The notes beneath the pieces were generated by a model. The model was given only the letters and a program-made list of their open reading frames with translations, was not told the DNA's origin and did not search any database. This document shows positions 46,944 through 55,807 of a stretch of DNA of 64,000 bases, piece by piece; position 1 is the stretch's first letter; every line of letters begins with the position of its first letter. Source of the DNA: Singulisphaera sp. GP187 (lineage in GTDB: Bacteria > Planctomycetota > Phycisphaerae > Phycisphaerales > SM1A02); contig CAMBOV010000001.1 of NCBI GenBank assembly GCA_945869475.1, forward strand, positions 372,001 through 436,000. Reading direction: 5' to 3'. Position numbers and translations under genes: made by a program.

Positions 46944-47770
46944 CGCTTCTCTCCTCGTTCGATCTGCAGTCGTTCCGCGAGCGTTTGCCCCGTCCGCGTC
47001 GAGACTTTTTCGGTGCGGCTCACGATCCATCCACAGACGAGTCCAAACGCAACCTGGCTCGCAATGAACCACGGCCACGAGATATAGCGCTCGAGCACAG
47101 GATTCACGATTCCAAGACTTGCCCAGACGAGTCCTGTGACGATCACTGGAACGAGCACGCCTCCAGCAAGCAGTGGGTAACGCGGCATCATCGGCAGCGC
47201 CGTCGTGTAGAGCAGTCCAACGGAGATCGACATCACGAGGTGAATGGCGATTGCCAGCGCAAACCACCCTCCGTGAAAAAGTTCGAGCGTCTGCAAATCT
47301 GAAGCCTCAACACCGGGAACCAGCGCGCCCGTGAGCAAGTTGATTGGCAACCAGACACTGTTATGCATCGCGATCCCCCACATGCACGCGACGATGGCCA
47401 TCGCGACACCGCCGATGAGTCCACCGCGCACACCCGAGCGAATGGGATGCATCTCTTCGGGAAACGTCGCGCGTGGTATCGGCCGCTCGGTTGCAGCGAT
47501 CGCGTAATTGGGCGCGGTCATATTCAACAACTCTTCTGGGATCGGCTCGAGTCGCTCGTCGGGAAAGATCGCCTTGAACCAGAGCACCGCTCCGTAAATC
47601 GCACACGTCGCACCGACGACCAGCACGTAGTAGTTCGTGACAAGGGACGCAGCGAGAAGTGCAACACCCAGCGCCGTCACGAGCGGACCCGCGCTTGGCT
47701 CGGGAATCGCTCGGCTGTAGGGAGCTTCGAAGGGCTTCTCGTTTAAAGGTGGAGTGTTGGAGTGGTTCAT
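46940..47770 (-). CDS. membrane protein in respiratory operon, unknown
   Basis: A 276-residue protein with about six hydrophobic helices in two groups (about residues 28-70 and 110-250) and a cytoplasmic, charged C-terminus. I do not recognise a family. Its position, directly after oxidase subunit III (adjacent stop/start) and overlapping the di-heme cytochrome, indicates a structural or assembly role in this respiratory complex. It might replace the small subunit IV, but is much larger. Confidence 0.8.
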   Translation of the reverse strand: MNHSNTPPLNEKPFEAPYSRAIPEPSAGPLVTALGVALLAASLVTNYYVLVVGATCAIYGAVLWFKAIFPDERLEPIPEELLNMTAPNYAIAATERPIPRATFPEEMHPIRSGVRGGLIGGVAMAIVACMWGIAMHNSVWLPINLLTGALVPGVEASDLQTLELFHGGWFALAIAIHLVMSISVGLLYTTALPMMPRYPLLAGGVLVPVIVTGLVWASLGIVNPVLERYISWPWFIASQVAFGLVCGWIVSRTEKVSTRTGQTLAERLQIERGEKR

Positions 47771-48373
47771 TTAGCGACCGATCACGTAGACGGTGAGGAA
47801 GACGACGACCCAGATGGCATCGACGAAGTGCCAATACCAACTGACGAGGTCAAACGCGTTGGTGTGGCGGCTCTTGACGCAACCCAAAAGTCCAAGCACT
47901 AGGACAGTCGACAACAAGACCAATCCGACGATCACGTGAAAGAGATGCAGTCCAACGAGTGAATAGAAGGTCGTGCCAAAGAGGTTTGTTGTTGGATAGA
48001 GCGCGTGGTCGCTCATCAATCCTGACCACTCCCAGATCGTGCCGCCGACGAAGAACGCACCCAATGCGATCGTGATCGCAAGCCACATCCAACACTTCTT
48101 CTGTTCGCCCCGCTCGAGCATGCGCACCGCTGCGATCGCCGTGAACGAACTCGAAATGAGCGCGATCGAATTCACAATCACGAGTCCGAGTTCGAGCACC
48201 TGTGCAGGTTGTGGACCCGTCGCGCTCTTGCCGATGTAGAACAAGTACGCGACCACGAAGGTCAGAAAGATGCAGCTTTCTGCTGCGATCAAACAGACCA
48301 TGCCAGTCTTACCACGCGATGGACGCCACAACTCAGGCAATGCCGTTCCTGCAAGTGTGCTCACGCTTGTCAT
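47771..48373 (-). CDS. coxC: cytochrome c oxidase subunit III
   Basis: A 200-residue heme-copper oxidase subunit III with five hydrophobic helices. Typical segments are E-S-C-I-F-L-T-F-V-V-A-Y near residue 32, T-N-L-F-G-T-T-F-Y-S-L-V-G-L-H-L-F-H-V-I-V-G in pieces, and the C-terminal W-Y-W-H-F-V-D-A-I-W-V-V-V-F. The family role is to stabilise the proton uptake path. The start at 48373 overlaps the coxA stop as ATGA; the open frame upstream is antisense-like within coxA. Confidence 0.93.
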   Translation of the reverse strand: MTSVSTLAGTALPELWRPSRGKTGMVCLIAAESCIFLTFVVAYLFYIGKSATGPQPAQVLELGLVIVNSIALISSSFTAIAAVRMLERGEQKKCWMWLAITIALGAFFVGGTIWEWSGLMSDHALYPTTNLFGTTFYSLVGLHLFHVIVGLVLLSTVLVLGLLGCVKSRHTNAFDLVSWYWHFVDAIWVVVFLTVYVIGR

Positions 48374-50052
48374 ATTGAACCCTCGTGATTCGAGTCGGGA
48401 TCGGTTGGATTCTTGATGTCCCACAGCGGACGGGCTGATCCCACGGTTGGAACTTGATCGAAGTTCCACTCTGGCGGCGGACTCGTTGTCGCCCACTCGA
48501 GCGTCCATGCATCCCACGGATCGTTGCCCGCGATCTTTCCCTTGCGCAGCGATCGAATGACATTCCAGATGAACAACGCGACCGCGACTCCTTGCAGCAC
48601 AACGCCGAGCGATGAGAGCATGTTCCAGAGTTCGAGACCGCGGTCGGGTTGATACATATAGATGCGCCGCGGCATCCCCAGGATTCCTGAGATGTGCATC
48701 GGGAAAAAGGTCAGGTTAAAGCCGGCGAACAGAAGCCAGAAGAACCAGGTGCCGAGCCGTTCGCAGAGCATGCGTCCGGTCGCCTTTGGAAACCAGTAGA
48801 AGAATGCGCTGAAGATTCCAAAGACTGTTCCGCCGAAGAGCACGTAGTGAAAGTGACCGACGACGAAGTAACTGTCTGAAAGTTGCCAGGTGACTGGAAC
48901 GAGAGCCAACATGACTCCCGTCAGACCGCCGAAGGTAAAGATGCCAAGAAATGCGGTGGCGAAGAGCATCGGTGTTGCAAAGATGATGCGACCGCCGACC
49001 ATCGTTCCCATCCAGTTAAAAATCTTGATGCCGGTGGGAACTGCGATGAGCAAGGTGCTCGCAGCGAAGAAGGAATTGAGTGCCGGCGACATTCCGATTG
49101 CGAACATGTGATGTGCCCAGACACTCAGCGAGATGAATCCAATGGAAACAGTCGCCGCAACCATCAAGGGATAGCCGAAGATGACCTTGCGACTGAAGAC
49201 GGGGATGATCTCAGAGAAGAATCCAAACGCCGGCAAGACCAAGATGTACACCTCGGGGTGACCAAAGAACCAGAAGAGGTGCTGCCAGAGAACCGACGAT
49301 CCGCCATTCTGCGTATCGAAGAAATGCATCCCGAGCGATCGGTCGAGCAGCAACATGATCTGCGCTCCGGTGAGCACTGGGATCGCGATGATCACGAGCA
49401 CGCTCACAACAATCATCATCCACGCCATCAGTGGCAGGCGCATCAGTGTCATGCCGGGGCAGCGCATCACGAGAATCGTGACGAGCAAGTTGATTGCGGT
49501 CGTGATGCTTCCAAACCCGCTCACCATGATTCCAAGAATCCAGTAGTCGGTTGAGTTGCCGGGCGAGAAGGTCTTGTTCGTCAACGGCGCGTACGCGAAC
49601 CAACCCACGTCTGGCGCGGCCGAGGTGCCGTACAACCCTTGTGCGCCGATGTAGGAGTAGTAGAGCAGCGCTGCGCCGAAGAGAAAGAGCCAGAGTCCAA
49701 AGGCATTCAACCGCGGAAACGCCATATCGCGCGCGCCAACCATGAGTGGAATGAGATAGTTCGCCATCCCAAGAAGCACCGGCATTCCGACGAGAAAGAC
49801 CATCGTCGTGCCATGCATCGTGAAGAGTTGATTGAATGTCGCAGGATCGACGATTTTTCCCGCGGCTTGAGCGAGCTGTGCGCGCATCATCGCTGCTTCG
49901 ATGCCGCCGATCACGAAAAAGACCAATCCAAAGCAGACGTAGAGAATTCCAAGACGTTTGTGATCAACCGTCACAGCCCATCCGTGCAACCGCGCGCCAA
50001 GCGTCTGCGACACCTCGGCTGGAACGATTGGATGGTGGTGGGCAGTTGTCAT
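48370..50052 (-). CDS. coxA: cytochrome c oxidase subunit I
   Basis: The catalytic subunit of an aa3-type oxidase, 560 residues with 12 helices. It carries the heme and CuB ligands, including W-F-F-G-H-P-E-V-Y-I-L, where the His is a CuB ligand and the Tyr crosslinks (A-type K-channel), H-H-M-F-A-I-G after V-W-A, and V-V-G-H-F-H-Y-V for the heme a3 and a ligands. It receives electrons from the CuA and c-heme of CoxB. It begins 7 bases after the coxB stop and overlaps coxC. Confidence 0.97.
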   Translation of the reverse strand: MTTAHHHPIVPAEVSQTLGARLHGWAVTVDHKRLGILYVCFGLVFFVIGGIEAAMMRAQLAQAAGKIVDPATFNQLFTMHGTTMVFLVGMPVLLGMANYLIPLMVGARDMAFPRLNAFGLWLFLFGAALLYYSYIGAQGLYGTSAAPDVGWFAYAPLTNKTFSPGNSTDYWILGIMVSGFGSITTAINLLVTILVMRCPGMTLMRLPLMAWMMIVVSVLVIIAIPVLTGAQIMLLLDRSLGMHFFDTQNGGSSVLWQHLFWFFGHPEVYILVLPAFGFFSEIIPVFSRKVIFGYPLMVAATVSIGFISLSVWAHHMFAIGMSPALNSFFAASTLLIAVPTGIKIFNWMGTMVGGRIIFATPMLFATAFLGIFTFGGLTGVMLALVPVTWQLSDSYFVVGHFHYVLFGGTVFGIFSAFFYWFPKATGRMLCERLGTWFFWLLFAGFNLTFFPMHISGILGMPRRIYMYQPDRGLELWNMLSSLGVVLQGVAVALFIWNVIRSLRKGKIAGNDPWDAWTLEWATTSPPPEWNFDQVPTVGSARPLWDIKNPTDPDSNHEGSI

Positions 50053-50059
50053 CGTTGAT

Positions 50060-51133
50060 TCATTTCAGGGTCAAGAGATACGCGACAACCGAATCGAGTT
50101 GCGCAGCGTCCAATTTCAAACTCGGCATGTTGCATCCAACTTTGAGATTCTGTGGATCATCAATCCACGCGCGCAGAGTTGTCGGGTTCAAGGGCACAAC
50201 ACCCGCACCGATGGTCTCGCGACTCATAAGGTGGGTGAGATTCGGTCCGAAGGAACCAGACGAAATCCCATCGATTGTGTGGCAGTTCATGCAAGCGAAC
50301 TGGAGAAAGCATGCGCGGCCTTCTGCTACCGACTCGTCGACCACGGCGGGTTGCATCTGCGCGGTGCGCCATGCATCGAATTCTTCGGTCGTCACGACTC
50401 GCACGCGCAGGAGCATGTTGGCATGTTGGTTGCCGCAGTACTCGGCGCACTGACCGAGATAGGTTCCGACAGTCTCTGCTTGAAACCACAGATGGTTGAC
50501 GTGATTTGGAATGACATCCGTCTTTCCAGCAAGGCGGGGAACCCACCACGAGTGGATGACATCGGCCGACTGCAGATTCAACCAGACCGGTCGACCCACT
50601 GGAACAATGAGCTCATTGGCGGTGACGAGCGTTGAATCGGCGACCGTGCCGGGCATTCGGTACTCCCACCACCACTGATGTCCAATCACATCGACTTCGA
50701 GCGCCCCCGCTGGAGGTGACTCGAGTTGAACCTCGCGAATCGTCCGCAGGGTTGCGAGCCCGAGCACAAAGACAATGATGCAGGGAATGATCGTCCACGC
50801 GAGTTCGACGGGATTGCTTCCGAAGACTTGCACTGGTTCACCAGTCTCGTGCGCTCGCTTGCGAAACCGAACGATCGACCAGATGAGTACCCCTTCAACA
50901 ACCACGAAAATCGCAGCTGAAACAGCAAAGACAAGCCACGCGAGCTCTCGAATTTCGTACGCCGGCACACTCACCGGATTGAACATGTTCAAGTCGCCCG
51001 CGTTGATGTTCGCAGTCGCATCTTGAACAGTGGGAGCACAGACGACCGCTGTGCCTTCACCGACAGCCGACGCGCTGGTCGTTGCAAAGCACCAGCACCC
51101 AGCGAGAATGAAAAGGAACCACGAGAAACGCAT
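50060..51133 (-). CDS. coxB: cytochrome c oxidase subunit II with fused cytochrome c (caa3 type)
   Basis: The CuA subunit, 357 residues. A signal-like N-terminus (about 1-25) and two membrane helices lead to a cupredoxin domain with the aromatic W-W-W-E-Y and the CuA ligands C-A-E-Y-C-G-N-Q-H-A-N-M. The C-terminal 100 residues add a cytochrome c domain with C-M-N-C-H and distal Met in N-M-P-S-L, the caa3 arrangement. The ATG at 51133 is chosen because the signal peptide begins there. It is the first gene of the ten-gene operon; its promoter should lie in the roughly 70 bases before divergent tRNA-Leu. Confidence 0.95.
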   Translation of the reverse strand: MRFSWFLFILAGCWCFATTSASAVGEGTAVVCAPTVQDATANINAGDLNMFNPVSVPAYEIRELAWLVFAVSAAIFVVVEGVLIWSIVRFRKRAHETGEPVQVFGSNPVELAWTIIPCIIVFVLGLATLRTIREVQLESPPAGALEVDVIGHQWWWEYRMPGTVADSTLVTANELIVPVGRPVWLNLQSADVIHSWWVPRLAGKTDVIPNHVNHLWFQAETVGTYLGQCAEYCGNQHANMLLRVRVVTTEEFDAWRTAQMQPAVVDESVAEGRACFLQFACMNCHTIDGISSGSFGPNLTHLMSRETIGAGVVPLNPTTLRAWIDDPQNLKVGCNMPSLKLDAAQLDSVVAYLLTLK

Positions 51134-51203
51134 GCGCGCAGCAAGACTAGCAAGAGGAAATCCAACGCGCGAAGCGCAAATGGTTACCATCAAAATTGTT
51201 CTT

Positions 51204-51289
51204 GCCGGCGTGGCGGAACTGGCAGACGCGATGGACTCAAAATCCATTGGGGCTCACACCTCGTGCAGGTTCGATTCCTGTCGCCGGTA
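51204..51289 (+). tRNA. tRNA-Leu (anticodon CAA)
   Basis: An 86-base class II tRNA: acceptor GCCGGCG with CGCCGGT (G-U at the end pair), anticodon stem ATGGA/TCCAT with loop CTCAAAA (anticodon CAA), a long variable arm and T stem GCAGG/CCTGT with loop TTCGATT. The discriminator is A, as usual for tRNA-Leu. No CCA is encoded. Confidence 0.95.
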
Positions 51290-51302
51290 CTTTTTCTCTC
51301 AG

Positions 51303-52778
51303 TCACTCGGATGACAATCCCCTCGAGTAGTTGGGGGATTCTTTCGTGATCTGAATATCGTGTGGATGGTTCTCCACGACGGTCGCAGCACTCACTCGAA
51401 CGAACTGCGCATCTCGTCGAAGTTCTTCGATTGTTGCACAACCGCAGTAACCCATTGCGCTGCGAAGTCCGCCGACCATTTGATACACAAAATCGCCGAG
51501 GTGTCCTCGATATGGAACGCGACCTTCAACTCCCTCTGGCACAAACTTGCGCGAGCCCGCTTGTGAATAGCGATCTGCGCTGCCTGCGTTCATCGCTCCT
51601 TCGCTTCCCATGCCTCGGTACACCTTGAAGCGCCGATTGCTGTGCAATACAAGTTCGCCTGGACTCTCGTCGAGTCCGGCGAAGAGTCCACCGAGCATCA
51701 CGCTGTGAGCTCCCGCGGCGATCGCCTTGGCAATATCGCCAGAGAGCCGGACGCCACCGTCGGCAATCACAGGAACCCCCGCCTTCTCGGCGATCGAGAC
51801 AGCGTTCAAAATCGCCGTGATTTGTGGCATTCCCACGCCGGTCACCACGCGCGTCGTGCAGATCGAACCTGGACCAATCCCAACTTTCACTGCATCTGCA
51901 CCTGCATCAATCAGAGCACGCGCGCCGTCGGCCGTTCCGACGTTGCCAGCGATCACTTCGATCGAGTATCGCTTCTTCATCTCTCGCACCGTTTCAAGGA
52001 CGTTTTCGCTGTGCCCATGCGCTGTATCGACGACGATCACGTCGACTTCTGCTGCGATCAACGCCTCGATTCGCTCATACTGCCGAACTCCCACGGATGC
52101 CCCCACGCGCAATCGCCCGCGTGAATCACGACAGGCTCGTGGATGGCGCCGCGTGTTGTCGATGTCTCGCAGCGTGACGAGTCCGGTCAGCCGTCCATTC
52201 TGGTCGACGAGCGGCAACTTCTCAACACGCGCGCGCACCATGATCGCTTCAGCCTCTTCGAGTGGGGTGTTTGCTCGACCCGTCACGAGCACCTTGCTCG
52301 TCATCGCGTCGCCGACCGTCGTCGCACCAGAAACTTTCGCGATGAACTTCATGTCGCGGCGCGTCAGGATTCCAACAAGTCGACCGCCACGCGTTCCGTC
52401 ATCGGTCACTGGGAATCCGCTGACGCCATGCTCGCTCATCAGCGCAAGAGCACGAGCGACCGACTCGGTCGGACTCAAGATCACCGGGTCAACGATGATG
52501 CCATTTTCACTTCGTTTGACCCGCGCGACCTCACTCGCCTGGCGCTGCGGCGTCATGTTCTTATGGATGATGCCGATCCCCCCTTCTTGTGCGAGGGCCC
52601 GAGCTAATGTTGACTCGGTGACGGTGTCCATTGGTGCTGAAACCAGCGGAATTCCGATTGAAATTGTGCGCGTGAGCCGCGTTGAGATATCCGCGGCTTC
52701 GGGAATGATCGAACTGAATCGCGGGATCAGGAGGACGTCATCAAAGGTGATCCCGTCTTGGGAAATCTTCTGTTCCAT
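51303..52778 (-). CDS. guaB: inosine-5'-monophosphate dehydrogenase
   Basis: GuaB oxidises IMP to XMP with NAD, the committed step of GMP synthesis. The 491-residue product has the typical N-terminus [10 protein letters not shown], the paired CBS domains (about residues 95-220), V-D-T-A-H-G-H-S, the loop [11 protein letters not shown] with the catalytic cysteine, G-V-R-L-S-G-D-I, and the [11 protein letters not shown] flap. It is convergent with tRNA-Leu and divergent from the PilT-type gene. Confidence 0.97.
   Translation of the reverse strand: MEQKISQDGITFDDVLLIPRFSSIIPEAADISTRLTRTISIGIPLVSAPMDTVTESTLARALAQEGGIGIIHKNMTPQRQASEVARVKRSENGIIVDPVILSPTESVARALALMSEHGVSGFPVTDDGTRGGRLVGILTRRDMKFIAKVSGATTVGDAMTSKVLVTGRANTPLEEAEAIMVRARVEKLPLVDQNGRLTGLVTLRDIDNTRRHPRACRDSRGRLRVGASVGVRQYERIEALIAAEVDVIVVDTAHGHSENVLETVREMKKRYSIEVIAGNVGTADGARALIDAGADAVKVGIGPGSICTTRVVTGVGMPQITAILNAVSIAEKAGVPVIADGGVRLSGDIAKAIAAGAHSVMLGGLFAGLDESPGELVLHSNRRFKVYRGMGSEGAMNAGSADRYSQAGSRKFVPEGVEGRVPYRGHLGDFVYQMVGGLRSAMGYCGCATIEELRRDAQFVRVSAATVVENHPHDIQITKESPNYSRGLSSE
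51316..51340 (+). terminator. hairpin after tRNA-Leu, within guaB 3' end
   Basis: AATCCCC and GGGGATT form a 7-bp stem with an 11-base loop, followed by CTTTC. It lies 26 bases after tRNA-Leu on the plus strand and overlaps the last codons of guaB on the other. The T-run is weak. Confidence 0.4.
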
Positions 52779-52885
52779 TGGGGGATGATCGGACGATTCT
52801 TCAATCCCGTCAAGCGACCGCTCCCAGAGTCGCGCTTCCCTTGCTACCCTTCGGAATTCTTGGGTCAGTCATCAAAGGAAACGCC

Positions 52886-54025
52886 TTGAGTAACGCACGA
52901 AATGAACTTCTGACTCCCGTCGCGACGGACAATCGCGGAACCCAACCCGGCGAAGGCCGCAAGGCGTGGAATTCATGGCTGACAGCCATTATCAAGATTG
53001 AGGGAAGCGATCTCATCGTGAAGTCTGGGCTTCCGCCCCGCATTCGTCACCGAGGTGCACTCCGCGATCTTGCAACGCCGCCCGTGAGTGAAGAACTGAT
53101 GTTTCAGGTCGCCAAGGACATCTTGGATCCCAACCAGCTCGATCACTTTCGACGCAATGGATCGATGGACTTCGCATTCGACTTCGATCAAGGTCGTCGG
53201 TTTCGAGTGAATCTCTTTATGGCGCGCGGTCGGCCCGCAGTCGCCGCGCGACTCATCACAAGCAAGATCAAGACGTTTGAAGAGCTCGGACTTCGACCCG
53301 CGCTCGGTGACATTGCGATGGCTGCGCAAGGGCTGATCCTCTTTTCGGGAGTGACCGGTTCGGGTAAGAGCACCTCGATCGCTGCGATGATTCAGTATGT
53401 GAATGAGCGCAAGAAGGTGCACATTGTCACGATCGAAGATCCAATTGAATACATCTTCACAGACGTCAAAGCGACAATAAATCAGCGCGAGATCGGTATC
53501 GACTGCACAAATTTCAACGATGCTCTGCGAGCGCTCGTGCGCGAAAATCCCGACATCTGCCTCGTGGGTGAAATGCGCGACTACGAAACATTCGAGGCCG
53601 CAGTCCGTGCCGCTGAAACAGGGCATTTGGTCTTCGGAACGATCCATGCCTCGAGTGCGTGGCAGACGTTCGGTCGCATCTACGACCTCTTTCCTGAGAA
53701 CGAACGAGACCAGATTCGAAAGTTGCTCGCCTACAACCTTCGCGCGATCATCTATCAGAAGTTGCTGCCAACTCTCAAGCCTGAGATCGCGCGAATTCCG
53801 GCGCTTGAGATTCTTCTCAACACCCCGGCGGTGCAGAAGTACATCCTTGAAGGTCGCGAAGGCGACTTGCTCGAAGTCATCAAGGGTGGACGCGACGAGG
53901 GCATGCTCGATTTCACCTCGGCGCTTGTCGAGTTGGTCGAGTCCGAAATGGTTCATCAACGTGTTGCGATCGAGGCAACTCCCCGCCCCGAAGAACTCAA
54001 GATGCGCTTGAAGGGCATCACGTAA
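52886..54025 (+). CDS. pilT: PilT/PilU-type twitching ATPase
   Basis: PilT-family hexameric ATPases retract type IV pili. The 379-residue product has the family motifs: Walker A G-V-T-G-S-G-K-S-T, the Asp box I-V-T-I-E-D-P-I-E-Y, Walker B L-V-G-E-M-R-D, and the His box H-A-S-S-A-W-Q-T-F-G-R-I-Y-D-L-F-P. The start is probably TTG at 52886, with AAAGGA about 8 bases upstream; earlier in-frame codons lie in the divergent region before guaB. H-A-S-S and M-R-D differ slightly from PilT and fit the PilU group. Two related secretion genes follow. Confidence 0.92.
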   Translation: MSNARNELLTPVATDNRGTQPGEGRKAWNSWLTAIIKIEGSDLIVKSGLPPRIRHRGALRDLATPPVSEELMFQVAKDILDPNQLDHFRRNGSMDFAFDFDQGRRFRVNLFMARGRPAVAARLITSKIKTFEELGLRPALGDIAMAAQGLILFSGVTGSGKSTSIAAMIQYVNERKKVHIVTIEDPIEYIFTDVKATINQREIGIDCTNFNDALRALVRENPDICLVGEMRDYETFEAAVRAAETGHLVFGTIHASSAWQTFGRIYDLFPENERDQIRKLLAYNLRAIIYQKLLPTLKPEIARIPALEILLNTPAVQKYILEGREGDLLEVIKGGRDEGMLDFTSALVELVESEMVHQRVAIEATPRPEELKMRLKGIT

Positions 54026-54061
54026 TTTTTCGAAGTCTTTTTTCCGACCCTGGACGCGCTC

Positions 54062-55807
54062 GTGCCCACAGACCTCTCATCTCCCCCGTTGTTTCTTGCA
54101 GGAACTGCAACCGCCGTCCACCTCCTTTCGGTCTATAAGCCACTGCTCATCATTGCGTTCACGCTTCCATATGCGTGGCTGATCTCGACGGTCATCGATA
54201 AGGATCTTCGATACTTTCACTTGAACGTCCCGGCGTGGACGTCAACGTGCCTCGCAGGATTGGTCGCTGGTCTTTGCGCGGCGCTCGTGACCCCGCTCTT
54301 CTGGGTTGGGTTTCCGCTGATGATTGTGATCTACCTCGCGGTTCCCTATGCCTACTGGAAGTACCGCAATCCAAAGGTGCCTGCGAAATTTCGCTTCGAT
54401 CTCTTTGCAGGCAAGTGGGCAAAGATGATCGCTGCTCGTAAGACTCAGAAAGCCTTCGGAGAGGTCACTGTTTCGTACGCCGACGGCAAGGGAAACCGAC
54501 TGACTCCTCCAGGCAAAGAGAGTCCCCTCTTTGAAGTGCACCTTGCAACTGAGCAGTTGCTTGTTCCAGCGCTGCCCGCGCGCGCAAGTCGCGTCGAATT
54601 GACGCCTGGGACCAGTGGCTACGTCAACGTGCAGTACGTCGACTCGATGCGATATCGCCGAGGAAACTTGACTGCGGAACTCGCCGTCAAGGTCATCGAC
54701 TATTTGAAAACTGCGGCTGGACTTGAAACCAAGGATCGCCGCAAGCGGCTCTCTGCCCCGATCAAGATGGAAGTCGCTGGAAGCAAGATCAACCTCGTGC
54801 TCACGACGTGGGGATCGAGCGCCGGCCAAGTCTTGCGCATCGACTTTGAACGCGAGAAGCAACTGACGGTTGCTCCGGACAAGCTCGGGTTGCTCCCAGC
54901 GCAGTTGCTGCTGCTCGCTGACGCGGTCAAGGATGTGCGCAGTGGAGTCGTCGTTGTCGCGACGGCACCGGGCCAGGGACTCACGACGTTGGCGTATTCG
55001 TTGATCTCGCGACACGATCCGTACAACTCGAACATCAAGACGCTCGAGCGTTTCGTCGAACGGCGACTCGAGGGCATCGACCACAATGTGTGGGACAGCG
55101 CCGATCCAAACATCGACTACGCGACTGCTTTGCAATCGATCGTGCGGCGCGGACCAGATATTGTCTTGGCCTCTGACCTCGGCGAGCCCGGAGTCGGCAA
55201 GGTCTTAGTGAATCCCAACAACGCGGGAACACTCTTCTATGTCTTGACGCCGAGCGAATCGGTTGAAGCCGCTCTCACCGCGTACTTCAAGGCAGTTGGT
55301 GATTCGAAAATTGCCAGCGCGAAAATCATCGCTGTCGTGACGCAGCGGCAGGTGCGCACTTTGTGTAGCGAGTGTCGTCAGCCGTATCAAGCATCGCCTG
55401 AACAGTCCAAAAGACTTGGCGGCGCCGCAGGCAAGACTCTGCAACTTTTTCGATCGAGCGGCAAGATTCAAGAGAAGAATCAAGTCATCGATTGCCCCGC
55501 ATGCCAAGGCACTGGCTTCATCGGCGTGACCGGACTTCTCGAGGTCGTCCGGGCGGATGAGAGGAGCCGCGAGTTTCTCGCCGGCGGCGACGTTGCAAAT
55601 GGCACGCAGCAGATGCGACGCGCATTTCGAAGTCCACTCGCGCAAGAAGTGGCGCTAATGAAAGTTCGCGGTGGCGAGACGAGTCTCGAAGAAATTGCGC
55701 GCATCTTTGCTCCACCAAAAACAGCAGCGACGACGAAGCCCGCAGCAGCGGCATCACCTGCAACGCGGCCTGTGTCGAAAGAGCCGCCACCGAGGAAGAC
55801 CACATGA
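54062..55807 (+). CDS. membrane-anchored GspE/PilB-like protein with degenerate ATP site
   Basis: A 581-residue relative of type II/IV secretion ATPases. It starts with two or three membrane helices (about residues 15-95), unlike normal GspE. The ATPase core is recognisable from A-T-A-L-Q-S-I-V-R-R-G-P-D and the zinc tetracysteine C-S-E-C / C-P-A-C. But the Walker A place reads A-P-G-Q-G-L-T-T, with Leu for the Lys, the Asp box E-D-P-x-E reads E-R-F-V-E, and Walker B reads A-S-D-L-G-E instead of V-G-E-I-R-D. It is probably a non-hydrolysing structural partner. The start is GTG at 54062; the Pro/Ala-rich tail overlaps the CvpA-like gene. Confidence 0.85.
   Translation: MPTDLSSPPLFLAGTATAVHLLSVYKPLLIIAFTLPYAWLISTVIDKDLRYFHLNVPAWTSTCLAGLVAGLCAALVTPLFWVGFPLMIVIYLAVPYAYWKYRNPKVPAKFRFDLFAGKWAKMIAARKTQKAFGEVTVSYADGKGNRLTPPGKESPLFEVHLATEQLLVPALPARASRVELTPGTSGYVNVQYVDSMRYRRGNLTAELAVKVIDYLKTAAGLETKDRRKRLSAPIKMEVAGSKINLVLTTWGSSAGQVLRIDFEREKQLTVAPDKLGLLPAQLLLLADAVKDVRSGVVVVATAPGQGLTTLAYSLISRHDPYNSNIKTLERFVERRLEGIDHNVWDSADPNIDYATALQSIVRRGPDIVLASDLGEPGVGKVLVNPNNAGTLFYVLTPSESVEAALTAYFKAVGDSKIASAKIIAVVTQRQVRTLCSECRQPYQASPEQSKRLGGAAGKTLQLFRSSGKIQEKNQVIDCPACQGTGFIGVTGLLEVVRADERSREFLAGGDVANGTQQMRRAFRSPLAQEVALMKVRGGETSLEEIARIFAPPKTAATTKPAAAASPATRPVSKEPPPRKTT

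Noticed and set aside
48883-49554. Charged plus-strand open frame rich in Asp, Glu and His
   Set aside because: Antisense to coxA; charged composition is the mirror of hydrophobic codons.
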